In this document: piece after piece, positions 34,017 through 42,776 of the stretch
How the letters are laid out: each line of letters opens with the position of its first letter
Numbering within the stretch: position 1 is the first letter of the stretch
Origin: Cupriavidus basilensis OR16
GTDB taxonomy: Bacteria; Pseudomonadota; Gammaproteobacteria; Burkholderiales; Burkholderiaceae
DNA length: 64,000 nt
NCBI RefSeq assembly: GCF_000243095.1
Contig: NZ_AHJE01000099.1
Coordinates: 43,295-107,294 of the forward strand
Direction: 5' to 3'
Program-made: the position numbers and the translations under genes
The notes under the pieces: model-generated
The model's input: the letters and a program-made list of their open reading frames with translations, nothing else
Told to the model about the DNA's origin: nothing
Databases searched by the model: none

Positions 34017-35000
34017 GTGAACATCTTGTCCCAGTCTTCCGCCACTGCCTTGCTTGCCCCGGTCGCTGCCGACATGCGCGCCGTCGATTCGGTTATCCGC
34101 CAGCGCCTCGCCTCGGAGGTGCCCCTGATCGAGCAGATCGGCGAGTACATCATCAGCGCGGGCGGCAAGCGCCTGCGCCCGGTGATCCTGCTGTTGTCCG
34201 CGCGGGCCTTCGGTTACGACGGCAACCGGCACCACGAACTGGCCGCGGTGGTCGAGTTCATCCACACCGCCACGCTGCTGCACGATGACGTCGTCGACGA
34301 GTCGGAGCTGCGCCGCGGCCGCCAGACTGCCAACGCAGTCTTCGGCAACGCCGCCAGCGTGCTGGTAGGCGACTTCCTCTATTCCGCGCTTCCAGATGAT
34401 GGTGGACGCGGCAGCATGCGCATCATGGAGATCCTCTCCAACGCCACCAATGTGATCGCCGAAGGCGAAGTGCTGCAGCTGCTGAACATGCACGACCCCG
34501 ACGTCACGGTGGAGCGCTATCTGCAGGTGATCCGCTACAAGACCGCCAAGCTGTTCGAAGCCTCGGCCCAGCTCGGCGCCGTGCTGGCCGGCGCTGACGC
34601 GGCCACTGAAGAAGCCGCCGCGGAATACGGACGGCGCATCGGCACCGCGTTCCAGCTGATCGACGACATGCTGGATTACACCGCCAGCGCCGAGCAGATG
34701 GGCAAGAACGCCGGCGACGACCTGCGCGAAGGCAAGCCCACCCTGCCACTGCTGCACCTGCTTGAGCACGGCAGCGTGGAACAGCGCACGCTGGCCCGCG
34801 AAGCCATCGTGCAAGGCGGCACCGAGCATTTCGATGCGGTCTTCACGGCGATCCACGCCTGCGGCGCGCTCGAGGTCACCTTCCAGGCGGCACAGCGCGA
34901 AGCCGAAGCCGCCGAGCAAGCGGCCCAGCGGTTCCCCGATTCCCCCCTGAAACAGACGCTGATCGACCTCTGCGCGTTTTCACTGCAACGGCAGTCCTGA
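34017..35000 (+). CDS. ispB: octaprenyl diphosphate synthase, with a locally garbled segment
   Basis: A trans-polyprenyl synthase that makes the side chain of ubiquinone. The first Asp-rich motif LLHDDVVDESELRRG and the second QLIDDMLDY are intact, with GGKRLRP at the substrate end. Residues about 125-138 read FLYSALPDDGGRGS where the family has FLYSRSFQMMVxAGS. The nucleotides still contain the CTTCCAGATGATGGTGGACGCG of that motif, one frame off. Thus two small indels (net three bases lost) near 34392-34420 garble the segment while keeping the ORF open. Starts with GTG at 34017. Essential gene, so error is likely. Confidence 0.93.
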   Translation: MNILSQSSATALLAPVAADMRAVDSVIRQRLASEVPLIEQIGEYIISAGGKRLRPVILLLSARAFGYDGNRHHELAAVVEFIHTATLLHDDVVDESELRRGRQTANAVFGNAASVLVGDFLYSALPDDGGRGSMRIMEILSNATNVIAEGEVLQLLNMHDPDVTVERYLQVIRYKTAKLFEASAQLGAVLAGADAATEEAAAEYGRRIGTAFQLIDDMLDYTASAEQMGKNAGDDLREGKPTLPLLHLLEHGSVEQRTLAREAIVQGGTEHFDAVFTAIHACGALEVTFQAAQREAEAAEQAAQRFPDSPLKQTLIDLCAFSLQRQS

Positions 35001-35107
35001 AGCGAAAGCGCCCCGCGCGGGCACCCTCTTCCATTCCGGAAAAAAGGCTGCTACACTTGTGTGCTTTCGCGCTGCAGCAGAAATAAAGCAAAGCGAAGAA
35101 AAATAAA

Positions 35108-35184
35108 CGGGGTGTAGCTTAGCCTGGTAGAGCGCTACGTTCGGGACGTAGAGGCCGGAGGTTCGAATCCTCTCACCCCGACCA
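35108..35184 (+). tRNA. tRNA-Pro (anticodon CGG)
   Basis: A 77-nt cloverleaf. Acceptor CGGGGTG pairs with CACCCCG, D arm TAGCTTAGCCTGGTAGAGC, anticodon stem-loop CTACG-TTCGGGA-CGTAG with anticodon CGG, T arm GGAGGTTCGAATCCT. The CCA end is encoded. It reads CCG codons, common in this GC-rich genome. A terminator follows at 35212. Confidence 0.97.
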
Positions 35185-35211
35185 GTTTCACGGTCCCCGA
35201 GACCGTACAAG

Positions 35212-35239
35212 AAAGGCCGCACAGCAATGTGCGGCCTTT
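35212..35239 (+). terminator. rho-independent terminator after tRNA-Pro
   Basis: AAAGGCCGCACA pairs with TGTGCGGCCTTT around a GCAA loop, followed by a T-run. It separates the tRNA from pilB. Confidence 0.92.
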
Positions 35240-35452
35240 TTTCATTGGTGCCTTTTCGCGCCATGCGCATTGGCAATCGCCGTTCGCCACGCCTGATTTC
35301 CACCCCCTCCCCGTCCCCCCGCGCAAGTAGGGTTGCGCCCGTGTCGCACAAACGCCAACACGCTTTCCGGCGCGCCTTTACAAAAAGTGACCCCGGCGGC
35401 AAACTGCCCCGATTCGGGGTCCTCGGCCGCTTGCGGCCAATCGTTTTTTGCC

Positions 35453-37207
35453 ATGACACTTGGTCTAGCTCTTGCACAGAGCCGGCGTATCGCGCCGGCC
35501 CTGCTCGCCCAGCTTGAACAGTCGGCACGAGAAAAAAAGTCGCAGCTGATCGACGAGATCATCGCCAGCGGCACCATGACTGCACATGATGTGGCGATCT
35601 TCGCAGCTGATAAATATCAGTTGCCGCTGATCGATCTGAATCAGTACAACCTCAACAAGGTGCCACCGGCGCTGGCGGGCAATCGCGAGTTCCACGCGCA
35701 CCGCCTGCTGCCGCTGGGCCGGCGCGAGAACCGGCTGGTGCTGGCGTTGTCCGACCCGGGCAACCAGGCCGGGCTCGACGCCATCAAGCAGAAATACAAC
35801 CTGCCGGTTGAGCCCGTCGTGGTCGAGCATGACAAGCTCATGCAATATGTGCGCTCGGCGTCCGACGACAGCGGCGCAACGATCAAGTCGATCGGCCCGG
35901 GCCAGGTCGAGCGCAAGATGATCGACTACGACCCGGTGGCGTCAGCCGGAGCACTGCGCAACAAGACCGCGGCCGACATCGACGACGCGCCGGTGGTTCG
36001 CTTCCTGCACAAGCTGCTGACCGAAGCCTTCCATCGCGGCGCCTCCGACCTGCACTTCGAGCCCTTCGAGACCTTCTACCGCATCCGCTTCCGCGTTGAC
36101 GGCGTGCTGCAGGAAGTCGCACGCCCGCCCGTGGACATCCGCGACAAGATCTCCACCCGGATCAAGGTGCTGTCGCGCCTGGACATCTCGGAAAAGCGGG
36201 TGCCGCAAGACGGCCGCATGAAGCTGCTGATCGCGCTGCCCAAGGAAAAGGGCGCCGACAAGGATGGCAAGGACAGCAAGGAGCCCAAGGAAACCGTCGA
36301 GAAGGCGATCGACTTCCGCGTCTCCACGCTGCCGACGCTGTTCGGCGAAAAGATCGTCATCCGGATCCTGGAGTCGTCGTCCGACAAGCTCGACATCGAC
36401 CAGCTCGGTTACGAGCCCGCGCAAAAGGCGCTGCTGTTGGACGTGATCAAGCGCCCCTACGGCATGGTGCTGGTGACCGGCCCGACCGGCAGCGGCAAGA
36501 CGGTGTCGCTCTACACCTTCCTGAACCGGCTGAACCAGGGCGACATCAATATCTCCACCGCCGAGGATCCGGCGGAAATCCAGTTGCCCGGCATCAACCA
36601 GGTCAACGTCAACGAAAAAGCCGGGCTGACTTTCTCCGCCGCGCTGCGCTCCTTCCTGCGCCAGGATCCCGACATCATCATGGTGGGCGAAATCCGCGAC
36701 CTGGAGACCGCCGATATCTCGATCAAGGCGGCCCAGACAGGCCACCTGGTGTTCTCGACGCTGCATACCAACGATGCGCCGACCACGCTCACGCGGCTGA
36801 TGAACATGGGCGTCGCGCCCTTCAATATCGCTTCCAGCGTGCTGATGATCACCGCGCAGCGTCTCGCGCGGCGGCTATGCACCTGCAAGCGCCCCGGCGA
36901 GCTGGCGCGCGAGGTACTGGCAGACGCCGGCTTCCAGGACGAGGATCTGGACGGCAGTTGGCAGCCTTACCACCCGGTCGGGTGCGAGCGCTGCAACGGC
37001 AGCGGCTACAAGGGCCGCTGCGGCATCTACCAGGTGATGCCGATCACCGAGCCGATGCAACAGATCATCCTCGCGCATGGCACGGCGCTGGAAATCGCCG
37101 AACAGGCGCGTAAAGATGGCGTGCTATCGTTGCGCGAAGCTGGCCTGGCCAAGGTGAAGCAGGGTCTCACCTCGCTCGAAGAAGTGCTGGCCACAACGAA
37201 TATGTAA
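35453..37207 (+). CDS. pilB: type IV pilus assembly ATPase PilB
   Basis: The 584-residue extension motor of type IV pili. The N-terminal MshEN/GspE_N region (residues about 40-150) precedes the ATPase: Walker A GPTGSGKTVSLYTFL, Asp box TAEDPAEIQLPGINQVNVN, Walker B DPDIIMVGEIRDLETA, His box STLHTNDAPTTLTRL. The zinc tetra-Cys is CTCKRP and CERCNGSGYKGRCG. A Lys/Asp-rich insert (KEKGADKDGKDSKEPK) lies near residue 270. The start at 35453 is the family start (MTLGLALAQS). It leads the pilB-pilC-pilD-coaE unit. Confidence 0.97.
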   Translation: MTLGLALAQSRRIAPALLAQLEQSAREKKSQLIDEIIASGTMTAHDVAIFAADKYQLPLIDLNQYNLNKVPPALAGNREFHAHRLLPLGRRENRLVLALSDPGNQAGLDAIKQKYNLPVEPVVVEHDKLMQYVRSASDDSGATIKSIGPGQVERKMIDYDPVASAGALRNKTAADIDDAPVVRFLHKLLTEAFHRGASDLHFEPFETFYRIRFRVDGVLQEVARPPVDIRDKISTRIKVLSRLDISEKRVPQDGRMKLLIALPKEKGADKDGKDSKEPKETVEKAIDFRVSTLPTLFGEKIVIRILESSSDKLDIDQLGYEPAQKALLLDVIKRPYGMVLVTGPTGSGKTVSLYTFLNRLNQGDINISTAEDPAEIQLPGINQVNVNEKAGLTFSAALRSFLRQDPDIIMVGEIRDLETADISIKAAQTGHLVFSTLHTNDAPTTLTRLMNMGVAPFNIASSVLMITAQRLARRLCTCKRPGELAREVLADAGFQDEDLDGSWQPYHPVGCERCNGSGYKGRCGIYQVMPITEPMQQIILAHGTALEIAEQARKDGVLSLREAGLAKVKQGLTSLEEVLATTNM

Positions 37208-37237
37208 AACAACAAAAGATGTCATTGGGGGTCAATC

Positions 37238-38517
37238 ATGGCGACACGCGCACCAGCCGCCGCCGCTCGCAAGGCGGCCGCGCCCAAGGGGAAGCCAGGG
37301 CGTAAAGCGCCCACGCAGTTCCTCTTCGAGTGGGAAGGCAAGGACCGCAAGGGCAAGATGTTCTCGGGCGAGCTGCGCGCCGAGAGCCAGGCCGAGGTCA
37401 ATGCCACGCTGCGAAAGCAGGGGCTGACAGTCGTCAAGCTGAAGAAGCGGCGGGGGGCGCGCGGGAAAAAGATCACCCAGAAGGACATTGCGTACTTCAC
37501 GCGCCAGCTCTCGACCATGCTCAAGGCAGGCATTCCGCTGCTGCAATCGATCGACATCATCGCGCGCGGGCACGCCAATCCCAATTTCACCCAGCTGCTG
37601 TCCGAGATCCGCTTCGACATCGAATCCGGCAGCAGCATGGCGCAGGCCTTCCGCCGCCATCCGCGCTACTTCGACACGCTCTACTGCAACCTGATCGACG
37701 CCGGCGAACAGGGCGGTATCCTGGACGCCCTGCTGGAGCGCTTGTCGCTCTACATGGAAAAGACCATCGCGCTGAAGAGCCAGATCAAGTCGGCCATGAT
37801 CTACCCGATCGCCGTGCTGACGGTGGCCTTTGCCGTGACGGTGATCCTGATGATCTTCGTGATCCCGGCCTTCAAGGGCGTGTTCTCGAGCTTTGGCGCC
37901 AACCTGCCGGCGCCGACCCTGGTCGTGATCGCCATGTCGGACTTCTTCGTCGACCACTGGTACCTGATCATCGGCGCGCCGATCATCGCCATCACGATGT
38001 ATATACGCGGGCTAAAACGCTCGGAGAAAGTACAGCGTGCCAGCGACCGCCTGCTGCTCAGGCTGCCGATCTTCGGCTCGCTGTTCCGCAAGGCGGTGAT
38101 CGCCCGCTGGACCCGCACGCTGGCCACCATGTTCGCCGCCGGCACGCCGCTGGTGGAGTCGATGGATTCGGTTGCGGGCGCCGCCGGCAACTGGGTCTAC
38201 TACGACGCCACCAAGGAGATCGAGCAATCGGTGCGCATCGGTACCAGCCTGACCAACGCCATGCAGGCCACCCATGTGTTCGACAGCATGGTGCTGCAGA
38301 TGACGCAGATCGGCGAGGAATCCGGCGCGCTGGACAATATGCTGCTGAAGGTGGCGGAGTTCTACGAGCGCGAGGTCGATGACGCCGTCGCCGCCACGCC
38401 GTCGCCGCCATCTCCAGCCTGATCGAGCCGCTGATCATCGTGGTGCTGGGCGTGCTGATTGGCGGCATGGTGGTGGCGATGTATCTTCCGATCTTCAAAC
38501 TGGGACAGGTGGTGTAA
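37238..38517 (+). CDS. pilC: type IV pilus inner-membrane platform PilC, frame broken by a 14-bp duplication
   Basis: The GspF/PilC platform that couples PilB to pilin assembly. It has two T2SSF domains (YFTRQLSTMLKAGIPLLQSIDII; GSLFRKAVIARWTRTLATMFAAGTPLVESM) and three membrane segments. Near the end the family sequence would run from FYEREVDDAV through AAISSLIEP. Here a perfect 14-bp tandem duplication (38383-38410) shifts the frame and stops it at 38420. The normal tail (LIEPLIIVVLGVLIGG to GQVV) still lies beyond, up to the stop at 38515-38517. The last membrane helix would be lost. It may be an assembly artefact, or a reversible loss-of-pili mutation. Confidence 0.9.
38383..38410. repeat. 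14-bp perfect tandem duplication in pilC
   Basis: CGCCGTCGCCGCCA occurs twice head to tail (38383-38396 and 38397-38410), breaking the frame. Confidence 0.95.
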
Positions 38518-38520
38518 GGC

Positions 38521-39441
38521 ATGTGGCTGTTTTCCGCGGACGGCGCCAGTGGCGCGATATCCTCACTGGCTGCCCCCGCGCAGGCCATTGCCCAGCTAGC
38601 GGCGCTACCGCCCTGGTTTCTGGTCGGCGCCGCCGCGCTGATCGGCTTGCTGGTCGGCAGCTTCCTCAACGTGGTGGTGCACCGCCTGCCCCGCATGATG
38701 GAGCATGACGAAGCCAACTACATCGCCTCGCTGCGCGACGACCCCCTCCCCCACCCCGAGCCCTACAACCTGATGGTGCCGCGCTCGGCCTGCCCGCACT
38801 GCGGACACGCCATCGGCGCGCTGGAGAACATCCCGGTACTGAGCTACCTGTTCCTGCGCGGGCGCTGCTCGTCGTGCGCCGCGCCCATCGGCGCGCGCTA
38901 TCCGCTGGTGGAAGCCGGCACCGCGCTGCTCACCGCGCTGGCCGCGGCGCACTTCGGCCCGACCTGGCAGGCGCTGGCGGCCATCGCCCTGATCTGGGCC
39001 CTGATCGCCCTCACCCTGATCGACGCCGACACGCAGCTGCTACCCGACCAGATCACGCTGCCGCTGGTGTGGCTGGGCCTGCTGCTCAATCTTGGCGGAC
39101 TGTTCGCCACGCTGGCCGATGCCGTGATCGGCGCGGCCGCCGGCTACCTGTTGCTGTGGACGGTGTACTGGATCTTCAAGCTGGTGCGCGGCAAGGAAGG
39201 CATGGGCTACGGCGACTTCAAGCTGATGGGCGCGCTGGGCGCCTGGTTCGGCTGGCAGGCACTGCCGGCACTGGTACTGCTCTCCTCCGTGGTGGGCCTG
39301 GTATTCGCGCTTGCCAATATCGCGCTGCGCCGTCAGGATCGCGATACGCACTTCGCCTTCGGCCCTTATATCGCCGGAGCCGGGCTGCTTGTGCTGTTCT
39401 TTGGGCCCAATGTGCTGCCGCTGGGCATCCTTGCTGGCTGA
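38521..39441 (+). CDS. pilD: prepilin leader peptidase/N-methyltransferase PilD
   Basis: A 306-residue bifunctional membrane protease that trims and methylates type IV prepilins and pseudopilins. The N-terminal domain has GSFLNVVVHRLP and the zinc Cys pairs CPHCGH and CSSCAAP. The aspartyl protease residues are in LIDADTQLLPDQ and GMGYGDFKLMG. About eight membrane helices. It starts four bases after the pilC stop and is in the normal pilB-C-D order. Confidence 0.96.
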   Translation: MWLFSADGASGAISSLAAPAQAIAQLAALPPWFLVGAAALIGLLVGSFLNVVVHRLPRMMEHDEANYIASLRDDPLPHPEPYNLMVPRSACPHCGHAIGALENIPVLSYLFLRGRCSSCAAPIGARYPLVEAGTALLTALAAAHFGPTWQALAAIALIWALIALTLIDADTQLLPDQITLPLVWLGLLLNLGGLFATLADAVIGAAAGYLLLWTVYWIFKLVRGKEGMGYGDFKLMGALGAWFGWQALPALVLLSSVVGLVFALANIALRRQDRDTHFAFGPYIAGAGLLVLFFGPNVLPLGILAG

Positions 39442-39504
39442 CGGGCCGGCGCGGCGCGCGTCGGCGCAAGCCGGCAACACCCACTGCAAGCCTTCGAGAC
39501 CAAC

Positions 39505-40116
39505 ATGCTGCAAATCGGACTAACCGGAGGCATCGGCTCCGGCAAGACCCGCGTGGCGGACCTGTTCGCAGCGCGCGGCGCCGCCCTGATCGACACGGAC
39601 CTGCTCGCGCACGAGATCACCGCGCCGGGCGGCCTGGCCATCCCCGCCCTGCTGGAAGCCTTTGGCCCCGCCTGCCTGCGCGCCGACGGCGCCATGGATC
39701 GCGACGCCATGCGCGAGCTGGTATTCTCCGACCCCGCTGCCAAGGCCCGCCTGGAAGGCATCACCCATCCCCTGATCCGCCAGCTGACCGAAGCGCGCGC
39801 CGCGGCCGTCCGCGCGTCGGCGCTGCACCCTTACCTGATCTACGTGGTGCCGCTGCTGGTCGAATCGGGCTCATGGCGCGCGCGGGTGGACCGGGTGCTG
39901 GTGGTGGATTGCAGCGAGGCCACGCAGGTCGAGCGGGTCATGGCGCGCAACGGCTTTTCCCGGGGCCAGGTCGAGGCCATCATGGCCAGGCAGGCCAAGC
40001 GCAGCGAGCGCCTGGCCGCCGCCGACGACGTGGTCGACAACGAAGGCCCGCCGCAGGCGCTGCCCGCGCAAGTGGATCGACTGGACCAGCTCTACCGCAG
40101 CCTGGCTGCCGACTAG
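39505..40116 (+). CDS. coaE: dephospho-CoA kinase
   Basis: A 203-residue kinase for the last step of coenzyme A synthesis. P-loop GLTGGIGSGKTRVADLFAARGA, then LIDTDLLAHEITAPG and the ITHPLIRQ and YVVPLLVESG blocks. Downstream of pilD by 63 bases, as in Pseudomonas and relatives. Confidence 0.96.
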   Translation: MLQIGLTGGIGSGKTRVADLFAARGAALIDTDLLAHEITAPGGLAIPALLEAFGPACLRADGAMDRDAMRELVFSDPAAKARLEGITHPLIRQLTEARAAAVRASALHPYLIYVVPLLVESGSWRARVDRVLVVDCSEATQVERVMARNGFSRGQVEAIMARQAKRSERLAAADDVVDNEGPPQALPAQVDRLDQLYRSLAAD

Positions 40117-40342
40117 GCACCAGCTTTGTGCGGTGCTGCATGCGACACCCCAAGTCGGCTGTCTCATTGTCCTGATTGGCGCTCTCGCATAGAATGCGCT
40201 GGAATCACGCGGGAAATGGCCGCATACTGCCGATATCGAGGGCGCAGGCCGATTCACCTGCACCGGAAGCAGCGCCGTTCCGAACTGCCACCCGGGTCAG
40301 ATTGCCCGCCCGCCAACCCGCCCTGTTGCACGGATACACCCA

Positions 40343-41101
40343 TTGATTCTGTACGAATATCCTTTTAACGAACGCATCAGGACTCTCCTGCGCCTGGAAG
40401 ACCTGTTCGATCGGCTGGATTATTTTCTCGGCCAGGATCACGCCCTCCAGCATCACGTGGCGTTGACGACGCTGTTCGAGATCATCGACGTTGCCGGCCG
40501 CGCCGACCTGAAGACCGACCTGCTCAAGGAATTGGAACGCCAGCGCCAGGCGCTTGCCGCGCTGCGCGCCAACCCGCGGATCGACCAGGGCGCGCTGGAT
40601 GGCGTCATCGGCGAGATCGAGCAGGCGATGACCCAGCTCAACCAGACGGTTGGCAAGGCCGGTCAGTTGCTGACCGACAACGAGTGGCTCACCAGTATCC
40701 GCAGCCGCGCCATCATCCCGGGCGGCACCTGCGAGTTCGACCTGCCGGCGTATTACGCCTGGCAGCACCGTCCTGCCGAAGACCGCCGTTCGGACATCCT
40801 CAAGTGGGCGCGCCCGCTGGTGGCGCTGCGCTTAGGCACCAACACCGTATTGCGCCTGCTGCGAGAATCCGGCCAGAGCGGCAAGGTCATCGCCACCGGC
40901 GGCAGCTACCAGCAGATGCTATCCGGGCGCAGCTACCAGCTGATGCAGGTGCTGCTGGATGAATCGCTGCTGGCCTTCATCCCCGAGATGAGCGCCAACA
41001 AGTACATGCTGTGGGTCCGTTTCACGCAGCAGGATGGTGACTTGCGTCCCCGTTCGGTCGACGCCGACATCCCCTTCCTGCTCAAGCTCTGCAATTTCTG
41101 A
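40343..41101 (+). CDS. zapD: cell division protein ZapD
   Basis: A 252-residue FtsZ-binding protein that bundles FtsZ filaments. Typical family text: ILYEYPFNERIRTLLRLEDLFDR, HHVALTTLFEIIDVAGRADLK, WLTSIRSRAIIPGGTCEFDLP, SYQLMQVLL. It is all-helical with no catalytic site. The start used is a TTG at 40343, which fits the family N-terminus; no ATG lies nearby. It is followed four bases later by yacG. Confidence 0.95.
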   Translation: MILYEYPFNERIRTLLRLEDLFDRLDYFLGQDHALQHHVALTTLFEIIDVAGRADLKTDLLKELERQRQALAALRANPRIDQGALDGVIGEIEQAMTQLNQTVGKAGQLLTDNEWLTSIRSRAIIPGGTCEFDLPAYYAWQHRPAEDRRSDILKWARPLVALRLGTNTVLRLLRESGQSGKVIATGGSYQQMLSGRSYQLMQVLLDESLLAFIPEMSANKYMLWVRFTQQDGDLRPRSVDADIPFLLKLCNF

Positions 41102-41105
41102 AGCA

Positions 41106-41291
41106 ATGACAACCGTAGTCAAATGCCCCACCTGCGGCACGGACGTGGCCTGGGTACCCGAGAATAAATTCCGTCCCTTCTGCTCGAATCGCTGCAAGCA
41201 GATCGACCTGGGCGCGTGGGCGTCCGAAAAATATGTGATCGGTGGCAAACCCGGCGAGAATCCCTCGCCGGACGACGAAGACGAGGACTAA
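41106..41291 (+). CDS. yacG: DNA gyrase inhibitor / zinc-binding protein YacG
   Basis: A 61-residue protein with a four-Cys zinc finger (CPTCG and FCSNRCK), then IDLGAWASEKYVI and an acidic tail (DDEDED). YacG binds GyrB and blocks DNA binding in E. coli. It is the usual partner of zapD and coaE. Start at 41106, five bases after the zapD stop. Confidence 0.96.
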   Translation: MTTVVKCPTCGTDVAWVPENKFRPFCSNRCKQIDLGAWASEKYVIGGKPGENPSPDDEDED

Positions 41292-41339
41292 GGGGCTGCC
41301 GCGAGATAAAGCAAAGCGGCCCTGGCCAGGCGTGCGCCG

Positions 41340-41783
41340 CTAAGCGCTGCGCTCGGCTGCCAGCCAGTCGACCACGGGAATGGTAGCGGGCAGCAAGGGG
41401 CCCACCTCCACGGGTGCGGACTGCCACGAGAACGCCTGTCCCTCGCGGCCGACCAGCTCGCCCGTCCATGCCGTGACCTTGCAGAAATGCAGGCGTACGT
41501 AGGCATGCGGGTAATCGTGCTCCAGCACGTGCCAGCGCACGCTGGCGCCCACCACGATGCCGAGCTCCTCATGTAGCTCGCGCGACAGCGCTTCTTCCAC
41601 CGATTCACCCGGCTCCAGCTTGCCCCCCGGGAATTCCCAGTAGCCTTCGTAGGGCTTGCCCGCCGGCCGCTGGGCCAGCAGGAAGCGCCCGTCGGTCTGC
41701 ACCAGCACGCCCACGGCAACCTCGGTCACCTTGCGCGCCGGCGGCGCTGCCGCCGCGTTGCTCACTTGCGATGCCTCGCTCAT
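41340..41783 (-). CDS. mutT: Nudix hydrolase, MutT-type 8-oxo-dGTP pyrophosphatase
   Basis: A 147-residue Nudix enzyme that cleans 8-oxo-dGTP from the pool. The Nudix box has GGKLEPGE and SRELHEELGI; the family start region is AVGVLVQTDGRFLLAQRP, and the end is VEVGPLLPATIPVVDWL. The start at 41783 overlaps the stop of the upstream AAA gene by four bases. MutT is the best match by position beside yacG; other Nudix roles are not excluded. Confidence 0.9.
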   Translation of the reverse strand: MSEASQVSNAAAAPPARKVTEVAVGVLVQTDGRFLLAQRPAGKPYEGYWEFPGGKLEPGESVEEALSRELHEELGIVVGASVRWHVLEHDYPHAYVRLHFCKVTAWTGELVGREGQAFSWQSAPVEVGPLLPATIPVVDWLAAERSA

Positions 41784-42682
41784 GCCTGGCCGTCCTGCGC
41801 CGAGGCCACGAACGGCTTGCCGTGCTTGCCGCCCCAGTCGCGGGCGAATTGCCAGGCCACCCGGCCCGAGCGCGAGCCGCGCTCCAGCGCCCACACCAGC
41901 GCGTCGCCGCGTGCGGCGGCGACGTCTTCGGCGCTGCAGCCAAAGTGCCCGAGCCAGTGGCCGACGATGGCCAGGTACTCGTCCTGCTTGGGCGGGTAGA
42001 ACGACAGCCACAGCCCGAAGCGCTCGGACAGCGAGATTTTTTCCTCCACCACTTCGCCGGGATGGATCTCGCCATCGTCGGTGTGCCGGTAGGTCTCGTT
42101 GTCCTTCATGTACTCGGGCAGCAGATGGCGGCGGTTGGAGGTGGCGTAGATCAGCACATTGTCCGACTGCGCGGCGACCGAGCCGTCCAGCGCCGACTTC
42201 AGCGACTTGTAGCCCGATTCGCCCTCTTCGAACGACAGGTCGTCGCAAAAGATGGCGAAACGCTCGGGACGCCCCGACAGCTGCTCGACGATATCGCCGA
42301 GGTCGCCCAGGTCATCCTTGTCCACTTCCACCAGGCGCAGGCCATCCTTGACGAAGGCATTGAGGCAGGCCTTGATCAGCGAGGACTTGCCGGTGCCGCG
42401 CGCGCCTGTCAGCAACACGTTGTTGGCCGGCAGGTGCGCAACGAACTGGCGCGTATTGGCGACGATGGCATCCTTCTGCCGCTCGATGTTCTTCAGGTCG
42501 TCGAGATGGATCGGCGGCAGCTGGCGGATCGCCTGCAGGTAGCCGATGTTGCCGAACAGGCTCTGCCGCTTGCGCCAGCGGAAAGCGACGGCCTGCTCCC
42601 AGTCAGCGTCGGTCAGCTGGGGTGGCAGCCATTGTTCAAGGCGGGCGAGGAAATGATCGAGACGGGCAGCAAGGTCTGACAT
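41780..42682 (-). CDS. DUF815-family AAA ATPase
   Basis: A 300-residue P-loop protein of the DUF815 family. Walker A is LLTGARGTGKSSLIKA and the Walker B-like stretch is FAIFCDDLSFEEGE, with TSNRRHLLPEYMKDNE (sensor 1) later. Family members lie beside mutT-argJ in beta-proteobacteria. Function is unproven. The start at 42682 (MSDLAARLDH) is the family start; the longer ORF reads through an argJ-overlapping tail. It ends by coupling to mutT. Confidence 0.85.
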   Translation of the reverse strand: MSDLAARLDHFLARLEQWLPPQLTDADWEQAVAFRWRKRQSLFGNIGYLQAIRQLPPIHLDDLKNIERQKDAIVANTRQFVAHLPANNVLLTGARGTGKSSLIKACLNAFVKDGLRLVEVDKDDLGDLGDIVEQLSGRPERFAIFCDDLSFEEGESGYKSLKSALDGSVAAQSDNVLIYATSNRRHLLPEYMKDNETYRHTDDGEIHPGEVVEEKISLSERFGLWLSFYPPKQDEYLAIVGHWLGHFGCSAEDVAAARGDALVWALERGSRSGRVAWQFARDWGGKHGKPFVASAQDGQA

Positions 42683-42776
42683 GGCGGCTTTGGGGGAGAA
42701 GCGGATCGTTGGCAGGAGGCGAGCGGCTGGCGTGCCGTGCCCGCGCTGGCGGGAGCGGCACGCAGGCGATGCGTGC

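Noticed and set aside
35108..35184. tRNA-Pro as a genomic-island attachment site
   Set aside because: No integrase, no repeat of the tRNA 3' end and no foreign-looking genes nearby.
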